Assembly (NCBI GenBank): GCA_934230325.1
Contig: CAKQEP010000001.1
Span: forward strand, 62,001-126,000
From: an uncultured Clostridia bacterium
GTDB lineage: Bacteria > Bacillota > Clostridia > Christensenellales > CAG-314
DNA length: 64,000 nucleotides
Direction of reading: 5' to 3'
Both the position numbers and the translations under genes were made by a program. A model generated the notes under the pieces. It was not told the origin of the DNA. It saw only the letters and a list, made by a program, of their open reading frames with translations, and made no database searches. The stretch's first letter is position 1; each line of letters starts with the position of its first letter. Positions 49,649-58,523 of the stretch are shown here, piece after piece.

Positions 49649-51224
49649 TTTTGATTTCTCCTTGTTTAAGCGCAAATAACGGTGACATTTTGCGCAATCT
49701 TTCTATAATTTGTTTCAGTTGATCTACGGTGTAATCCGCTTGTTCAATCGTATTGTGTTTTCCGAAAGAAAACCTTATCGTACCGTGAGATACTTCTATC
49801 GGAACGCCCATAGCAAGCAATACGTGCGACGGGTCAAGGCTTCCGCTACTGCAAGCCGAACCGCTGGATACCGCAACGCCTGCAAAATCGAGCAACATCA
49901 ATATGCTTTCGCCTTCTACGTACTCAAAACTGAAACTTGCGTTGGAAGGCAATCTGTCCGTCGGATGTCCGTTGTACCGAACAAAAGGAATTTCTTTTTG
50001 TACTCTATCCACAAAATGATCCCTTATCGATTTGACATAATCGTAATTCTCTTTTAGGTGAGCGACCGCAGAAGTAATTGCCTCTCCCATACCTACGACG
50101 CCGGCAGTGTTTGTAGTGCCGCCTCTCATTCCGCGTTCTTGTCCGCCGCCTACGATAAGTTTGTCTATTTTTACGCCGCTACGAATGTATAACGCGCCTA
50201 CGCCCTTTGGACCGTAAAACTTGTGAGCGGAAATAGAAAGCAAATCCGCGCCCAAATCTTTGACGTTGACAGGTATTGCGCCCATAGCCTGAACAGCGTC
50301 GACATGCATCAAAACGTTGTGGCGGTGAGCGATATCCGCTATTTGTCTTATGGGTTCTATCGTGCCGACTTCGTTGTTGGCATACATTACGCTGACAAGA
50401 ACGGTATCCGACCTTATTGCTTTTTCCAACTCGTCGAGTTTGACTACGCCGTAATTGTCGACAGGCAAAAAAGTGACTTCAAAACCGTTTTTGGACAGCC
50501 ATTCGGCTGAGTTTATTATCGCGTGATGTTCTATCGCGCTGACGATAATATGTTTGCCGACGTTCTTTTTGGCGTTTGCTATGCCTTTAATAGCCCAGTT
50601 GTCCGCTTCCGTACCGCTTGCGGTAAAGTAAATTTCGTTGGGTAACGCGCCTATCGCGTCCGCAACCTGCTTGCGCGCCTTATCGACGCCCGCCATTGCG
50701 TCCCTTCCGTAAAAATGTTGGCTGTGGCTGTTTCCGAAATTATCGATAAAATACGGCATCATTGCGGCAAGAACGTTTGAGTCCAACGGTGTGGTTGCGG
50801 CATGGTCTAAATATATCTTTCTTGATTTTTGCGAGTCGGCAAGTTGTTGCAAACTCACGCTGTCAAGATAAAGATTGATGTGATTGTACAAATTTTGCCA
50901 CAAATTACGAGAAACGCAGGTGCATTTCCCTTTGCAATCGCCGTTTAGACAATCGACAATTTCCAAATTGCCCTCTACGCTGCGCAATACTTTGCCGACG
51001 GAAATATTTGACGGTTTGTCCGCAAGTTTATAACCGCCCGTTGCGCCGCGCTGACTCAAAACTATACCGTCGCGTTTGAGCATTGCGATAATTTGTTCCA
51101 AATAACCGTCGCTGACTCCAGTCGATTTTGCAAGGTCGGCAGTGCTGATAAAATCTTTGTCGTAGTCTTCCGCCAACTTGATACACGCATAAAGTCCATA
51201 ACGGGCTTTGGTAGACATTTTCAT
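49641..51224 (-). CDS. Fusion of an Rrf2/IscR-like regulator with an IscS-like cysteine desulfurase
   Basis: One 527-residue frame encodes two normally separate proteins. Residues 1-130 are an Rrf2 winged helix (STKARYGLYACIKLAE, VSDGYLEQIIAMLKRDG, QRGATGGYKLA) with cysteines at 92, 97, 101 and 103, near the IscR cluster ligands. After a short linker (DSQKSR), residues 136-527 are a group I/II cysteine desulfurase: YLDHAATTP, SAIEHHA, PLP lysine in SAHKFYGPKG and catalytic Cys in SSGSACSSG. No start codon with an SD sequence is evident at the junction near 50825. The ATG at 51224 has AGAGG. IscU follows at once, so the unit makes an assembly machine with its own sensor. Confidence 0.9.
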   Translation of the reverse strand: MKMSTKARYGLYACIKLAEDYDKDFISTADLAKSTGVSDGYLEQIIAMLKRDGIVLSQRGATGGYKLADKPSNISVGKVLRSVEGNLEIVDCLNGDCKGKCTCVSRNLWQNLYNHINLYLDSVSLQQLADSQKSRKIYLDHAATTPLDSNVLAAMMPYFIDNFGNSHSQHFYGRDAMAGVDKARKQVADAIGALPNEIYFTASGTEADNWAIKGIANAKKNVGKHIIVSAIEHHAIINSAEWLSKNGFEVTFLPVDNYGVVKLDELEKAIRSDTVLVSVMYANNEVGTIEPIRQIADIAHRHNVLMHVDAVQAMGAIPVNVKDLGADLLSISAHKFYGPKGVGALYIRSGVKIDKLIVGGGQERGMRGGTTNTAGVVGMGEAITSAVAHLKENYDYVKSIRDHFVDRVQKEIPFVRYNGHPTDRLPSNASFSFEYVEGESILMLLDFAGVAVSSGSACSSGSLDPSHVLLAMGVPIEVSHGTIRFSFGKHNTIEQADYTVDQLKQIIERLRKMSPLFALKQGEIKNV

Positions 51225-51274
51225 ATTAAACAACCTCTATATCCTACAAATTTAATAGACATTTATTTACTTGT

Positions 51275-51303
51275 AATATATCACTACAAACGTCGTTAGT
51301 CAA
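51275..51303 (-). promoter_or_regulatory. Sigma-A promoter of the regulator-desulfurase/iscU unit
   Basis: The minus strand has TTGACT (51298-51303), a 17-base spacer and TATATT (51275-51280). It is the best match to the -35 consensus in the window. Confidence 0.8.
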
Positions 51304-51316
51304 TTATTTTTGACTA
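51297..51316 (-). promoter_or_regulatory. Palindrome overlapping the -35, possible operator for the Rrf2 domain
   Basis: There is a perfect inverted repeat, TAGTCAA, six bases, TTGACTA. One arm covers the whole -35 hexamer, so a bound dimer would block RNA polymerase. Rrf2 regulators bind palindromes near their own promoters. Confidence 0.5.
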
Positions 51317-51451
51317 AAAAAATAAATTTAATTTTGCATACACAATAATGATTTTAAATTATAATTTTACGAATATAAAAACGCAGTTTTAAGAATAATC
51401 GCAAAGGAAAATTTTGGTATCGACAATTATCTTGCTTACAAATTTTACCGC

Positions 51452-51494
51452 AAAAAAAGGACGGCAAAAGCGTCAAAAAGTCACTTTTGCCGTC
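51452..51494 (-). terminator. Strong terminator after glyA
   Basis: There is a 13-bp stem with one G-U pair (GACGGCAAAAGTG / CGCTTTTGCCGTC) and a nine-base loop, then CTTTTTTT on the minus strand. It lies 15 bases after the glyA stop. The remaining bases 51225-51451 hold the promoter of the fusion gene and otherwise nothing I can identify. Confidence 0.92.
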
Positions 51495-51509
51495 GTAAAT
51501 ATTAAAATT

Positions 51510-52766
51510 TTAGTCGTCTATGACGTCGTTTGCGTAAAGCGGGAAACGTTTGGTGAGTTCCAAAACTTTTTTGTCGCTACGTTCAAGCGCCGCATCTCTG
51601 TTTTTGATAACGTCGGCTATGAGTTGTCCGATAACGACCATTTCTTCCTCTTTCATGCCGCGAGAAGTCACGCTGGGCGTACCTATGCGAATACCGCTCG
51701 TGACAAACGGACTTTGTTTGTCAAACGGAATACCGTTTTTGTTGACGGTGATATGCACTTCGTCCAAAAGTTTTTCCACTTCTCTGCCGGTAATGCCTTC
51801 TTCGGACAAGTCGACGAGCATAAGGTGGTTGTCGGTGCCGCCGCTAACTAATTTGATACCATTTTGCATAAGCGTTTCGGCAAGTTTTTTGGCGTTTGCG
51901 ACTATTTGTTTTTGATACTCTTTAAACTCGGGTTTTAACGCTTCTGCAAAGCAAACCGCTTTTGCGCCGATAATATGCATGAGCGGACCGCCTTGCGTAC
52001 CGGGAAATACTGCGCTGTCTATCTTTTTTGCCCATTGTTCTTTGCACAAAATCATGCCGCCGCGAGGTCCTCTCAACGTCTTGTGAGTGGTGGTCGTGAC
52101 AACGTCGGCGTACGGTACGGGATTCGGGTGAAGTCCTGCCGCAACAAGACCTGCGATGTGCGCCATATCAACCATAAGGATTGCGCCGACTTCGTCGGCT
52201 ATTTCACGGAATTTTGCAAAATCGATTGTTCTCGGATACGCGCTTGCGCCTGCGATAATAAGTTTGGGTTTGCACTCCAAAGCGACTTTGCGAAGATTGT
52301 CATAATCTATGCGGCAATCGGCTTCGCTCACGCAGTAAGGCACTACGTTGAAATACTTTCCGCTGATGTTTACGGGACTACCGTGAGAAAGGTGTCCGCC
52401 GTGCGCAAGGTTCATACCCAAAACGGTGTCACCGGGTTGCAAAAACGCAACAAACGCGGCAAGGTTTGCGCTTGCTCCGCTATGAGGTTGAACGTTGGCG
52501 TGGTCTGCGCCAAAAAGTTGGCATGCGCGTTGACGAGCAAGTTCTTCCGCCTTGTCTACGACGTAACAACCGCCGTAATAACGCTTTCCCGGATAACCTT
52601 CCGCATACTTGTTGGTAAGGTGGCTACCCATAGCCGCCATAACGGCAGGCGAAACAAAGTTTTCGCTCGCTATCAACTCGATGTTTTGACGTTGACGAAC
52701 AAGTTCTTCTTTGTAAATTTCGTAAAGTTGCGGATCCGTTGCTTTGATGGTTTTAAAATCAATCAT
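51510..52766 (-). CDS. glyA: Serine hydroxymethyltransferase
   Basis: This PLP enzyme interconverts serine and glycine with THF, feeding one-carbon units to FolD and TrmFO. ELIASENFVS, NKYAEGYPGKRYYGG and the PLP lysine in VVTTTTHKTLRGPRGG are diagnostic. The 418 residues are normal. It is the last gene before a strong terminator. A GGAG SD sequence precedes the ATG. Confidence 0.97.
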   Translation of the reverse strand: MIDFKTIKATDPQLYEIYKEELVRQRQNIELIASENFVSPAVMAAMGSHLTNKYAEGYPGKRYYGGCYVVDKAEELARQRACQLFGADHANVQPHSGASANLAAFVAFLQPGDTVLGMNLAHGGHLSHGSPVNISGKYFNVVPYCVSEADCRIDYDNLRKVALECKPKLIIAGASAYPRTIDFAKFREIADEVGAILMVDMAHIAGLVAAGLHPNPVPYADVVTTTTHKTLRGPRGGMILCKEQWAKKIDSAVFPGTQGGPLMHIIGAKAVCFAEALKPEFKEYQKQIVANAKKLAETLMQNGIKLVSGGTDNHLMLVDLSEEGITGREVEKLLDEVHITVNKNGIPFDKQSPFVTSGIRIGTPSVTSRGMKEEEMVVIGQLIADVIKNRDAALERSDKKVLELTKRFPLYANDVIDD

Positions 52767-52781
52767 AATAAATCTCCGTTT

Positions 52782-53105
52782 TTAAATGTGTTTTTTTATT
52801 GTTTCTTCCAGTTGTGACTCCGCTACGTAGCCTATAGAGCGGTCAACGAGTTTGCCGCCTTTAAATACGCATACGTTGGGTATCGACTCCACACCGTATT
52901 CTACCGCAAAACGAGGTGTTTCGTCAACATTTAACTTGCCGAATTTTGCATTATTTTTTAATTTTTGCGCCAAAGCCTCGATAGTCGGCGCAAGAGCGCG
53001 ACAAGGACCGCACCACGACGCCCAAAAATCCACTACGGCAATTCCGTCGTCGGCTACAAATTGCTCAAAATTTTCTTCGTTGAGATCGGTAACTAAATTA
53101 TCCAT
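52782..53105 (-). CDS. trxA: Thioredoxin
   Basis: This small disulfide reductase has the active site WCGPC at residues 31-35 (DFWASWCGPCRALAP) and the cis-Pro loop GVESIPNVCVFKGGKLV. The 107 residues are standard. A GGAGG SD sequence is present. It overlaps the RseC-like gene by eight bases. Confidence 0.96.
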   Translation of the reverse strand: MDNLVTDLNEENFEQFVADDGIAVVDFWASWCGPCRALAPTIEALAQKLKNNAKFGKLNVDETPRFAVEYGVESIPNVCVFKGGKLVDRSIGYVAESQLEETIKKHI

Positions 53106-53541
53106 TTTTTGCCTCCTCCGTGTTTGTTTTATTATTGTCTGTTATTATTTTTAATATAACGGGCTGATTTTTTGACTTTGCAAAAATTTTTTTGTCAATT
53201 AGCGCAACAATAGCAAATCCTACGGCAAGTCCCGCAAAAAACATTATCGCGCTTATCCACTCCTTGAGTTTGCACGCAACGCCTACGACAAGCAAAAGAA
53301 CGGCAAAAGCCAGCGGCAAAAGATATGCCGCAATACTCATTTTTGCTACGCTGCCGCCGGTGACGTTGACTTCTACGACGTCGCCTTCCTTTGCGCCTAC
53401 AATGTTGGGCAAAGATATATCAACGTAAAGGTCTTTGGGTTTAATCGCGCACATACCGCAACTGCCGCAAGCGGATTTGCGGTTTATGCGCACGACGGCT
53501 TGGTCTTTTTTTATTTTTGTTACCTTGCCCGTTTCCGTCAT
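53098..53541 (-). CDS. RseC/MucC family membrane protein
   Basis: This 147-residue protein has an N-terminal soluble domain with cysteines in SACGSCGMCAIKP, and two transmembrane helices (about residues 68-88 and 92-112). RseC family proteins are associated with redox reactions (SoxR reduction, Rnf complexes) and sigma-E control in proteobacteria; in Clostridia the role is unknown. The four-cysteine cluster could hold Fe-S. Coupling to trxA suggests a redox function. The start at 53541 is chosen since the upstream extension overlaps aspS. Confidence 0.85.
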   Translation of the reverse strand: MTETGKVTKIKKDQAVVRINRKSACGSCGMCAIKPKDLYVDISLPNIVGAKEGDVVEVNVTGGSVAKMSIAAYLLPLAFAVLLLVVGVACKLKEWISAIMFFAGLAVGFAIVALIDKKIFAKSKNQPVILKIITDNNKTNTEEAKNG

Positions 53542-53546
53542 AAAAA

Positions 53547-55346
53547 CTATTCTTCTTCCTTTTCTGTGGACATTATGCAAAGGTCTGCCAACTGCTTGTC
53601 CTCTACAAAGTCCGGCGCGTTTGACATCATGCAGTTTGCGTTTTGCATTTTTGGAAAAGCAATAACGTCTTTGATGTTTTCTGTACCCGACAAAAGCATT
53701 GCAAGTCTGTCAAGTCCGAGAGCAAGCCCTCCGTGCGGTGGCGTGCCGTAATTAAACGCTTCCACAAAATAGCCGAATTTGTACTCGATATCGCGCTTGG
53801 ACAAACCTAAAGTTTCAAACATAAGTTTTTGAACTTCCTGTTTGTATATTCTCAAACTACCGCCGCCCGCTTCCTGTCCGTTTATCACTATATCGTACGC
53901 CTTTGCTTTTACGCGTAACGGATCGGTGGACATATATTGCAAATCTTCGTCTTTGGGGCTTGTAAACGGGTGATGCATTGCAACCACGCGTTTTTCTTCT
54001 TCGTTGTACTCAAACAAGGGAAAATCCACTACCCACAAAAGTTTGTAGTCTTCTGGTTTAATCATATCAAACCGCTCGGCAAGTTGCAAACGCAACGCTC
54101 CTAAAGCGGTACACACGACGTAATCGCTTGCGTCGGCAACGATAAACAACATATCGCCTTGTTTTAAATCAAATTGCGCGTCGAGTTTTTTAAGACATTC
54201 TTGCGATATTTTTGACGCAAAACTGCTTCTCACTCCGTCCTTTCCTATGCCGTACCACGCCATGCCTTTTGCGTGATAGGTGCGGACGAGTTCGGCAAGT
54301 TTGTCAAGGTCTTTTCTCGACAACTTGTCCTCTCCGCCTTTAAGACAAACGGCTCTTACTTTGCCGCCCGCGTCAAGCGCATTGTCAAACACGACAAATC
54401 CGCCGCCTTTTACGCTGTCGGATATATCGTTGATTTCCATATCAAACCTAAGGTCGGGTTTGTCGCTACCAAACCGCGCAATCGCTTGGTCGTAAGGCAA
54501 ACGCAAAAAAGGCGTTTTTAAATCGATGCCTTTAACGTCTTTAAAGACTTTTTTGAGCAAACCTTCCACCAATTCGATAACGTCGTCCTCTTTGTCGACA
54601 AAGGACATTTCAAGGTCAATTTGCGTAAATTCCGGCTGTCTGTTTGCGCGCAAATCTTCGTCGCGGAAACATCTCGCTATCTGAAAGTACCTGTCCATAC
54701 CCGCAATCATAAGCAACTGCTTGTATAGTTGCGGGGATTGCGGCAAAGCGTAAAACTTGCCGTGATGAATACGGCTCGGCACGAGATAATCCCTTGCCCC
54801 CTCCGGCGTGGATTTGCCGAGCATAGGCGTTTCTATCTCAGCAAAACCGTTTTCGGTAAGATATTGACGTACCGATTGACATATCTGACTGCGAATAAAC
54901 AGATTTTTTTGCAAATCTTCTCTACGCAAATCGAGATAACGATATTTTAAACGCAACGTTTCGTTTGCGGAAGTATCGCCGATTGCAAAAGGCGGCGTGG
55001 ACGCTTCCGAAAGAATTTTAAGGTCGTCGGCAACGATTTCTATCTCGCCGGTAGCCATTGCGTTGTTAGCGTTGTCACCTTCGCGGCGGCGTACCGTACC
55101 CGTGACGGCAAGCACGTATTCTTGTCTTATTTTGAGCGCTTTTTCAAAAAGTTGCGGGTCGGTGGTCGTTTTGTCAAAAACTATCTGAACTACACCCGTC
55201 TTATCTCTCAACTGAACAAAAATCAAAGTGCCGAGATCGCGACGGCGTACCGCCCAACCCATTACCGATGTTTTTTGACCGATGTTTTTTGCAGAAAACT
55301 CGCCGCACATATTTGTCCGTTTAAGACCGTTTAAAAAGTCTGACAT
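53547..55346 (-). CDS. aspS: Aspartyl-tRNA synthetase
   Basis: This class II synthetase charges tRNA-Asp. It has an N-terminal OB anticodon-binding domain (SVMGWAVRRRDLGTLIFVQL read in two parts), the motif 2 FRDEDLRANRQPEFTQID segment, an inserted GAD domain and the motif 3 GLALGLDRLAML. The 599 residues are typical of the bacterial type. Whether it also charges tRNA-Asn (non-discriminating) cannot be read by eye. It follows hslU. Confidence 0.96.
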   Translation of the reverse strand: MSDFLNGLKRTNMCGEFSAKNIGQKTSVMGWAVRRRDLGTLIFVQLRDKTGVVQIVFDKTTTDPQLFEKALKIRQEYVLAVTGTVRRREGDNANNAMATGEIEIVADDLKILSEASTPPFAIGDTSANETLRLKYRYLDLRREDLQKNLFIRSQICQSVRQYLTENGFAEIETPMLGKSTPEGARDYLVPSRIHHGKFYALPQSPQLYKQLLMIAGMDRYFQIARCFRDEDLRANRQPEFTQIDLEMSFVDKEDDVIELVEGLLKKVFKDVKGIDLKTPFLRLPYDQAIARFGSDKPDLRFDMEINDISDSVKGGGFVVFDNALDAGGKVRAVCLKGGEDKLSRKDLDKLAELVRTYHAKGMAWYGIGKDGVRSSFASKISQECLKKLDAQFDLKQGDMLFIVADASDYVVCTALGALRLQLAERFDMIKPEDYKLLWVVDFPLFEYNEEEKRVVAMHHPFTSPKDEDLQYMSTDPLRVKAKAYDIVINGQEAGGGSLRIYKQEVQKLMFETLGLSKRDIEYKFGYFVEAFNYGTPPHGGLALGLDRLAMLLSGTENIKDVIAFPKMQNANCMMSNAPDFVEDKQLADLCIMSTEKEEE

Positions 55347-55361
55347 ATATATTTTTCCTTC

Positions 55362-56666
55362 TTAAAGTATAAATTTTTTGAGATTGAGCGAAATAGTTTC
55401 TCCACTCAACTTGCTGTCTACGTATTTTTTGTCAATGACGATATTTTGAGCGTTTTTCCCATCTGCGTCAAAGCATACTTCCGACAACAATTCTTCCAAC
55501 ACGGATTGCAATCTACGCGCACCGATATCTTCTTTTGTGTTGTTTAAGTCTACGGATACAAAAGCGATTTCTCTTATGCCGTCCTCTTTAAAATCCAACG
55601 TAACGCCGTCTACACCCAAAAGTTTTTGGTATTGTTTGGTAATGGCGTTTTGAGGCTCGGTGAGTATCCTTACAAAGTCGTTTTCGGTGAGACTGTTAAG
55701 TTCTACGACTACGGGGAAACGCCCTTGCAACTCGGGAATAAGGTCGCTTACCGCCGCCACGTGAAAAGCCCCGCTTGCAATAAACAAAATGTGGTCTGTT
55801 TTTATCGTGCCGTATTTAGTATTTACCGTACAACCTTCTACTATGGGCAAAATATCGCGCTGAACTCCCTCGCGGGATACGTCGGGACCGTTGTTGCCGG
55901 ATTTGCCCGCTATCTTGTCGAGTTCGTCGATAAAAATTATACCGTCGTTTTCCGCGCGTAAAATTGCTTCCGCGTTTACGTTGTCGTTGTCTATGAGTTT
56001 TTCCGCTTCCTCATCGGTCAAAATACGCATGGCGTTGGCTACGGTGATTTTGCGTTTTTTGTATTTTTTGGGCATAAAATCGCCAAAAATATTGCCTATG
56101 TTTATCTCTCCGCCGCCGTTGCCTATATCTATCGATTTTGGCGCGTCGGCAACTTGAATTTCTACGGACAACTGGTCGAGATTACCCGCCAAAAGTTCGT
56201 CCTTTATCGTCGCTTTTTCTACCCCTGCGGGCAAAGCGTCTTTGTCTTTGAGCAACAAATCGGCTATCTTGTCTACTGCGGCGTTGCGGGCTTTGTCGGA
56301 TACCTCCTTGTATCTCTCCTCTTTTACCAACCTAATCGCCACTTCTACAAGGTCGCGCACCATAGACTCGACGTCGCGTCCGACGTAACCTACTTCCGTG
56401 TATTTTGTCGCTTCTACCTTTAAAAACGGCGCTTTGACCAACTTTGCAAGCCGACGAGCGATTTCCGTTTTTCCTACGCCCGTAGGTCCTTTGAGAATAA
56501 TGTTTTTGGGCGTAATTTCTTCCCTGTCTTTGTCCGATAATTTGCTACGGCGATAACGATTGCGCAACGCAACCGCAACCACCCTTTTTGCCTCGTCCTG
56601 ACCTATAATATATTTGTTTAATTCTTCTACCACTTCTTTGGGCGTCAATTCTATTCTGCCGTTCAT
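55362..56666 (-). CDS. hslU: ATP-dependent protease ATPase subunit HslU (ClpY)
   Basis: This AAA+ unfoldase feeds HslV. The 434 residues include IIGQDEAKRVVAVALRNRYRR, Walker A GPTGVGKTEIARRLA, Walker B IIFIDELDKIA and the C-terminal tail that activates HslV. The start at 56666 has GGAGGTG and forms TAATG with hslV. CodY, the usual neighbour in Bacillus, is not present. Confidence 0.96.
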   Translation of the reverse strand: MNGRIELTPKEVVEELNKYIIGQDEAKRVVAVALRNRYRRSKLSDKDREEITPKNIILKGPTGVGKTEIARRLAKLVKAPFLKVEATKYTEVGYVGRDVESMVRDLVEVAIRLVKEERYKEVSDKARNAAVDKIADLLLKDKDALPAGVEKATIKDELLAGNLDQLSVEIQVADAPKSIDIGNGGGEINIGNIFGDFMPKKYKKRKITVANAMRILTDEEAEKLIDNDNVNAEAILRAENDGIIFIDELDKIAGKSGNNGPDVSREGVQRDILPIVEGCTVNTKYGTIKTDHILFIASGAFHVAAVSDLIPELQGRFPVVVELNSLTENDFVRILTEPQNAITKQYQKLLGVDGVTLDFKEDGIREIAFVSVDLNNTKEDIGARRLQSVLEELLSEVCFDADGKNAQNIVIDKKYVDSKLSGETISLNLKKFIL

Positions 56667-57217
56667 TACAACACCTCCACCGTGATATGACCGTTTGTAA
56701 AGACGCATATCTCGCTCGCGATTTCCAACGCTTTGTAAGCAATTTTTTCTGCAGACAAATTTGTTTCTGAAACAAGCGCTTTTGCCGCCGCAAGGGCGTA
56801 ATTGCCGCCGCTACCTATTGCGCATACGCCGTTTTCCGGCTCGATAACGTCACCGTTGCCCGATACGATAAGAAAATTATCTTTGTCCGCAACTATCATC
56901 ATCGCTTCGAGTTTGCGCATCATTTTGTCGTTGCGCCACAACTGCGCGAGTTCTACCGCGCTTCTCACAAGATTGCCGCTGTATTTGTTGAGCATGGCTT
57001 CAAATTTTTCGCTCAAAGTAAATGCGTCGGCTACCGTACCCGCAAAACCTATTACCACTTTGTTGTTGTATATACGGCGAACTTTTACCGCATTGCCCTT
57101 TAAAATCGTATTTTGACCTTGCGTGATTTGTCCGTCGCCCGCTACCGCAATTACGCCGTCTTTTTTTACGGCGCATATAGTAGTGCCTTTAATGTAATCA
57201 CTGCTGACAGTATTCAT
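56666..57217 (-). CDS. hslV: ATP-dependent protease peptidase subunit HslV (ClpQ)
   Basis: This proteasome-like peptidase forms double hexamers with HslU. An 11-residue propeptide ends in GTTICAV, so Thr12 becomes the nucleophile. AVAGDGQITQGQN and GSGGNYALAAAKAL are diagnostic. The 183 residues are normal, and the propeptide form contrasts with the N-terminal serine of Bacillus ClpQ. Confidence 0.96.
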   Translation of the reverse strand: MNTVSSDYIKGTTICAVKKDGVIAVAGDGQITQGQNTILKGNAVKVRRIYNNKVVIGFAGTVADAFTLSEKFEAMLNKYSGNLVRSAVELAQLWRNDKMMRKLEAMMIVADKDNFLIVSGNGDVIEPENGVCAIGSGGNYALAAAKALVSETNLSAEKIAYKALEIASEICVFTNGHITVEVL

Positions 57218-57233
57218 ATTTTTCTCCTTAAAT

Positions 57234-58523
57234 CTATATTATTAGCGTCTTTAACTCGTTTAAAGACCTTTCTGCAAGCGCAAGTTTTTTAAGTTTTTTG
57301 TCGCGTATCTGCGTGTCGAGCGGCGGCAACAATCCGAAATTTGCGTTCATCGGCTGAAAATCTGTTTTTGGTGACAAAATATACTTTGAAAGACACCCTA
57401 CAATAGTATTAGCACCCAAATCGATATCTGTCAAGCCGTTTAAACGTCTAAAACAATTCAACGCCGAAACCAACCCGCTACCGATACTCTCGACGTACCC
57501 TTCTACACCAGTAATTTGTCCTGCAAAGTACACGTTTTTGTTTGTTTTTAATGCAAAAGCATTGTCGAGAACTTTGCCGCTGTCGATAAATATGTTTTTG
57601 TGCATTACGCCGTATCTGATAAACTCTGCGTTTTTTAATGCGGGAATAAGTCCAAACACTCTTTTTTGCTCACCAAAAGTCAAATGCGTCTGAAACCCTA
57701 CGAGATTGTACGCGATGCCCGCCATATCTTCTTTGCGTAATTGTACTACCGCATACGGTCTTTTGCCCGTTTTGGGATCGATAAGTCCGACGGGTTTTAA
57801 CGGGCCGAATCTTATCGTGTCTTGCCCTCTTTTTGCCATAACTTCTATAGGCATACAACTTTCAAAAACTTCGGACTTTTCAAAATCTTTGACTTGCGCC
57901 GTTTGAGCGGAAACGAGTTGCTCCCAAAAATACTCAAATTGTTGTTTGTCCAACGGGCAATTAACGTAATCGCCTTCTCCTTTGTCGTACCTGTCCGAAA
58001 CAAAAGCCTCTTGCATATCTATGCTCTCTGCCGTCACGATAGGTGCGGCGGCGTCAAAAAAATGCAAAAATTCTCCGCAAACGGATCGTATGTATTTGCA
58101 CAACGACGGCGTCGTTAACGGTCCCGTACAAATTATATTTATGCCTTGCGGCAAATCGGATACTTCTTTGTATATTATATTGATTTTTTTGTGATTTGTC
58201 AAAAGAGTAGTGACTTCGCGAGAAAAATTTTCTCTGTCAACAGCCAACGCGCCGCCTGCGGGTACTTTGCACTGCCTTGCGACTTTAAGCAATTTGCAAC
58301 CTAACAAATCGAGTTCTGCCTTAAACAATCCGCTTGCGGAAGAAAGTTCCGTCGATTTAAAACTGTTGCTGCAAACAACTTCCGCAAAATCGGCGCTGTG
58401 GTGCGCGGGCGACATGACGGTAGGTTTGCAATCGTACAAATTGACTTCGACGCCTCTGTCAGCAAGTTGCAAAGCCGCTTCGCTACCGGCAAGTCCCGCC
58501 CCTATGACGTTGACTTGCGGCAT
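57234..58523 (-). CDS. trmFO: Methylenetetrahydrofolate-tRNA-(uracil-5-)-methyltransferase TrmFO
   Basis: This flavoenzyme makes 5-methyluridine at position 54 of tRNA using methylene-THF. It has the FAD motif VIGAGLAGSEAA, then MSPAHHS, VCSNSFKS and GALAVDRE; GVEGYVESIGSGL is near the C-terminal half. The 429 residues are usual. The topA-trmFO-hslVU order is conserved in Firmicutes. Confidence 0.97.
   Translation of the reverse strand: MPQVNVIGAGLAGSEAALQLADRGVEVNLYDCKPTVMSPAHHSADFAEVVCSNSFKSTELSSASGLFKAELDLLGCKLLKVARQCKVPAGGALAVDRENFSREVTTLLTNHKKINIIYKEVSDLPQGINIICTGPLTTPSLCKYIRSVCGEFLHFFDAAAPIVTAESIDMQEAFVSDRYDKGEGDYVNCPLDKQQFEYFWEQLVSAQTAQVKDFEKSEVFESCMPIEVMAKRGQDTIRFGPLKPVGLIDPKTGKRPYAVVQLRKEDMAGIAYNLVGFQTHLTFGEQKRVFGLIPALKNAEFIRYGVMHKNIFIDSGKVLDNAFALKTNKNVYFAGQITGVEGYVESIGSGLVSALNCFRRLNGLTDIDLGANTIVGCLSKYILSPKTDFQPMNANFGLLPPLDTQIRDKKLKKLALAERSLNELKTLII

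Noticed and set aside
51975..52817. Plus-strand open frame of 280 codons opposite glyA
   Set aside because: Antisense shadow of glyA, rich in Arg and Cys, with no supporting signals.
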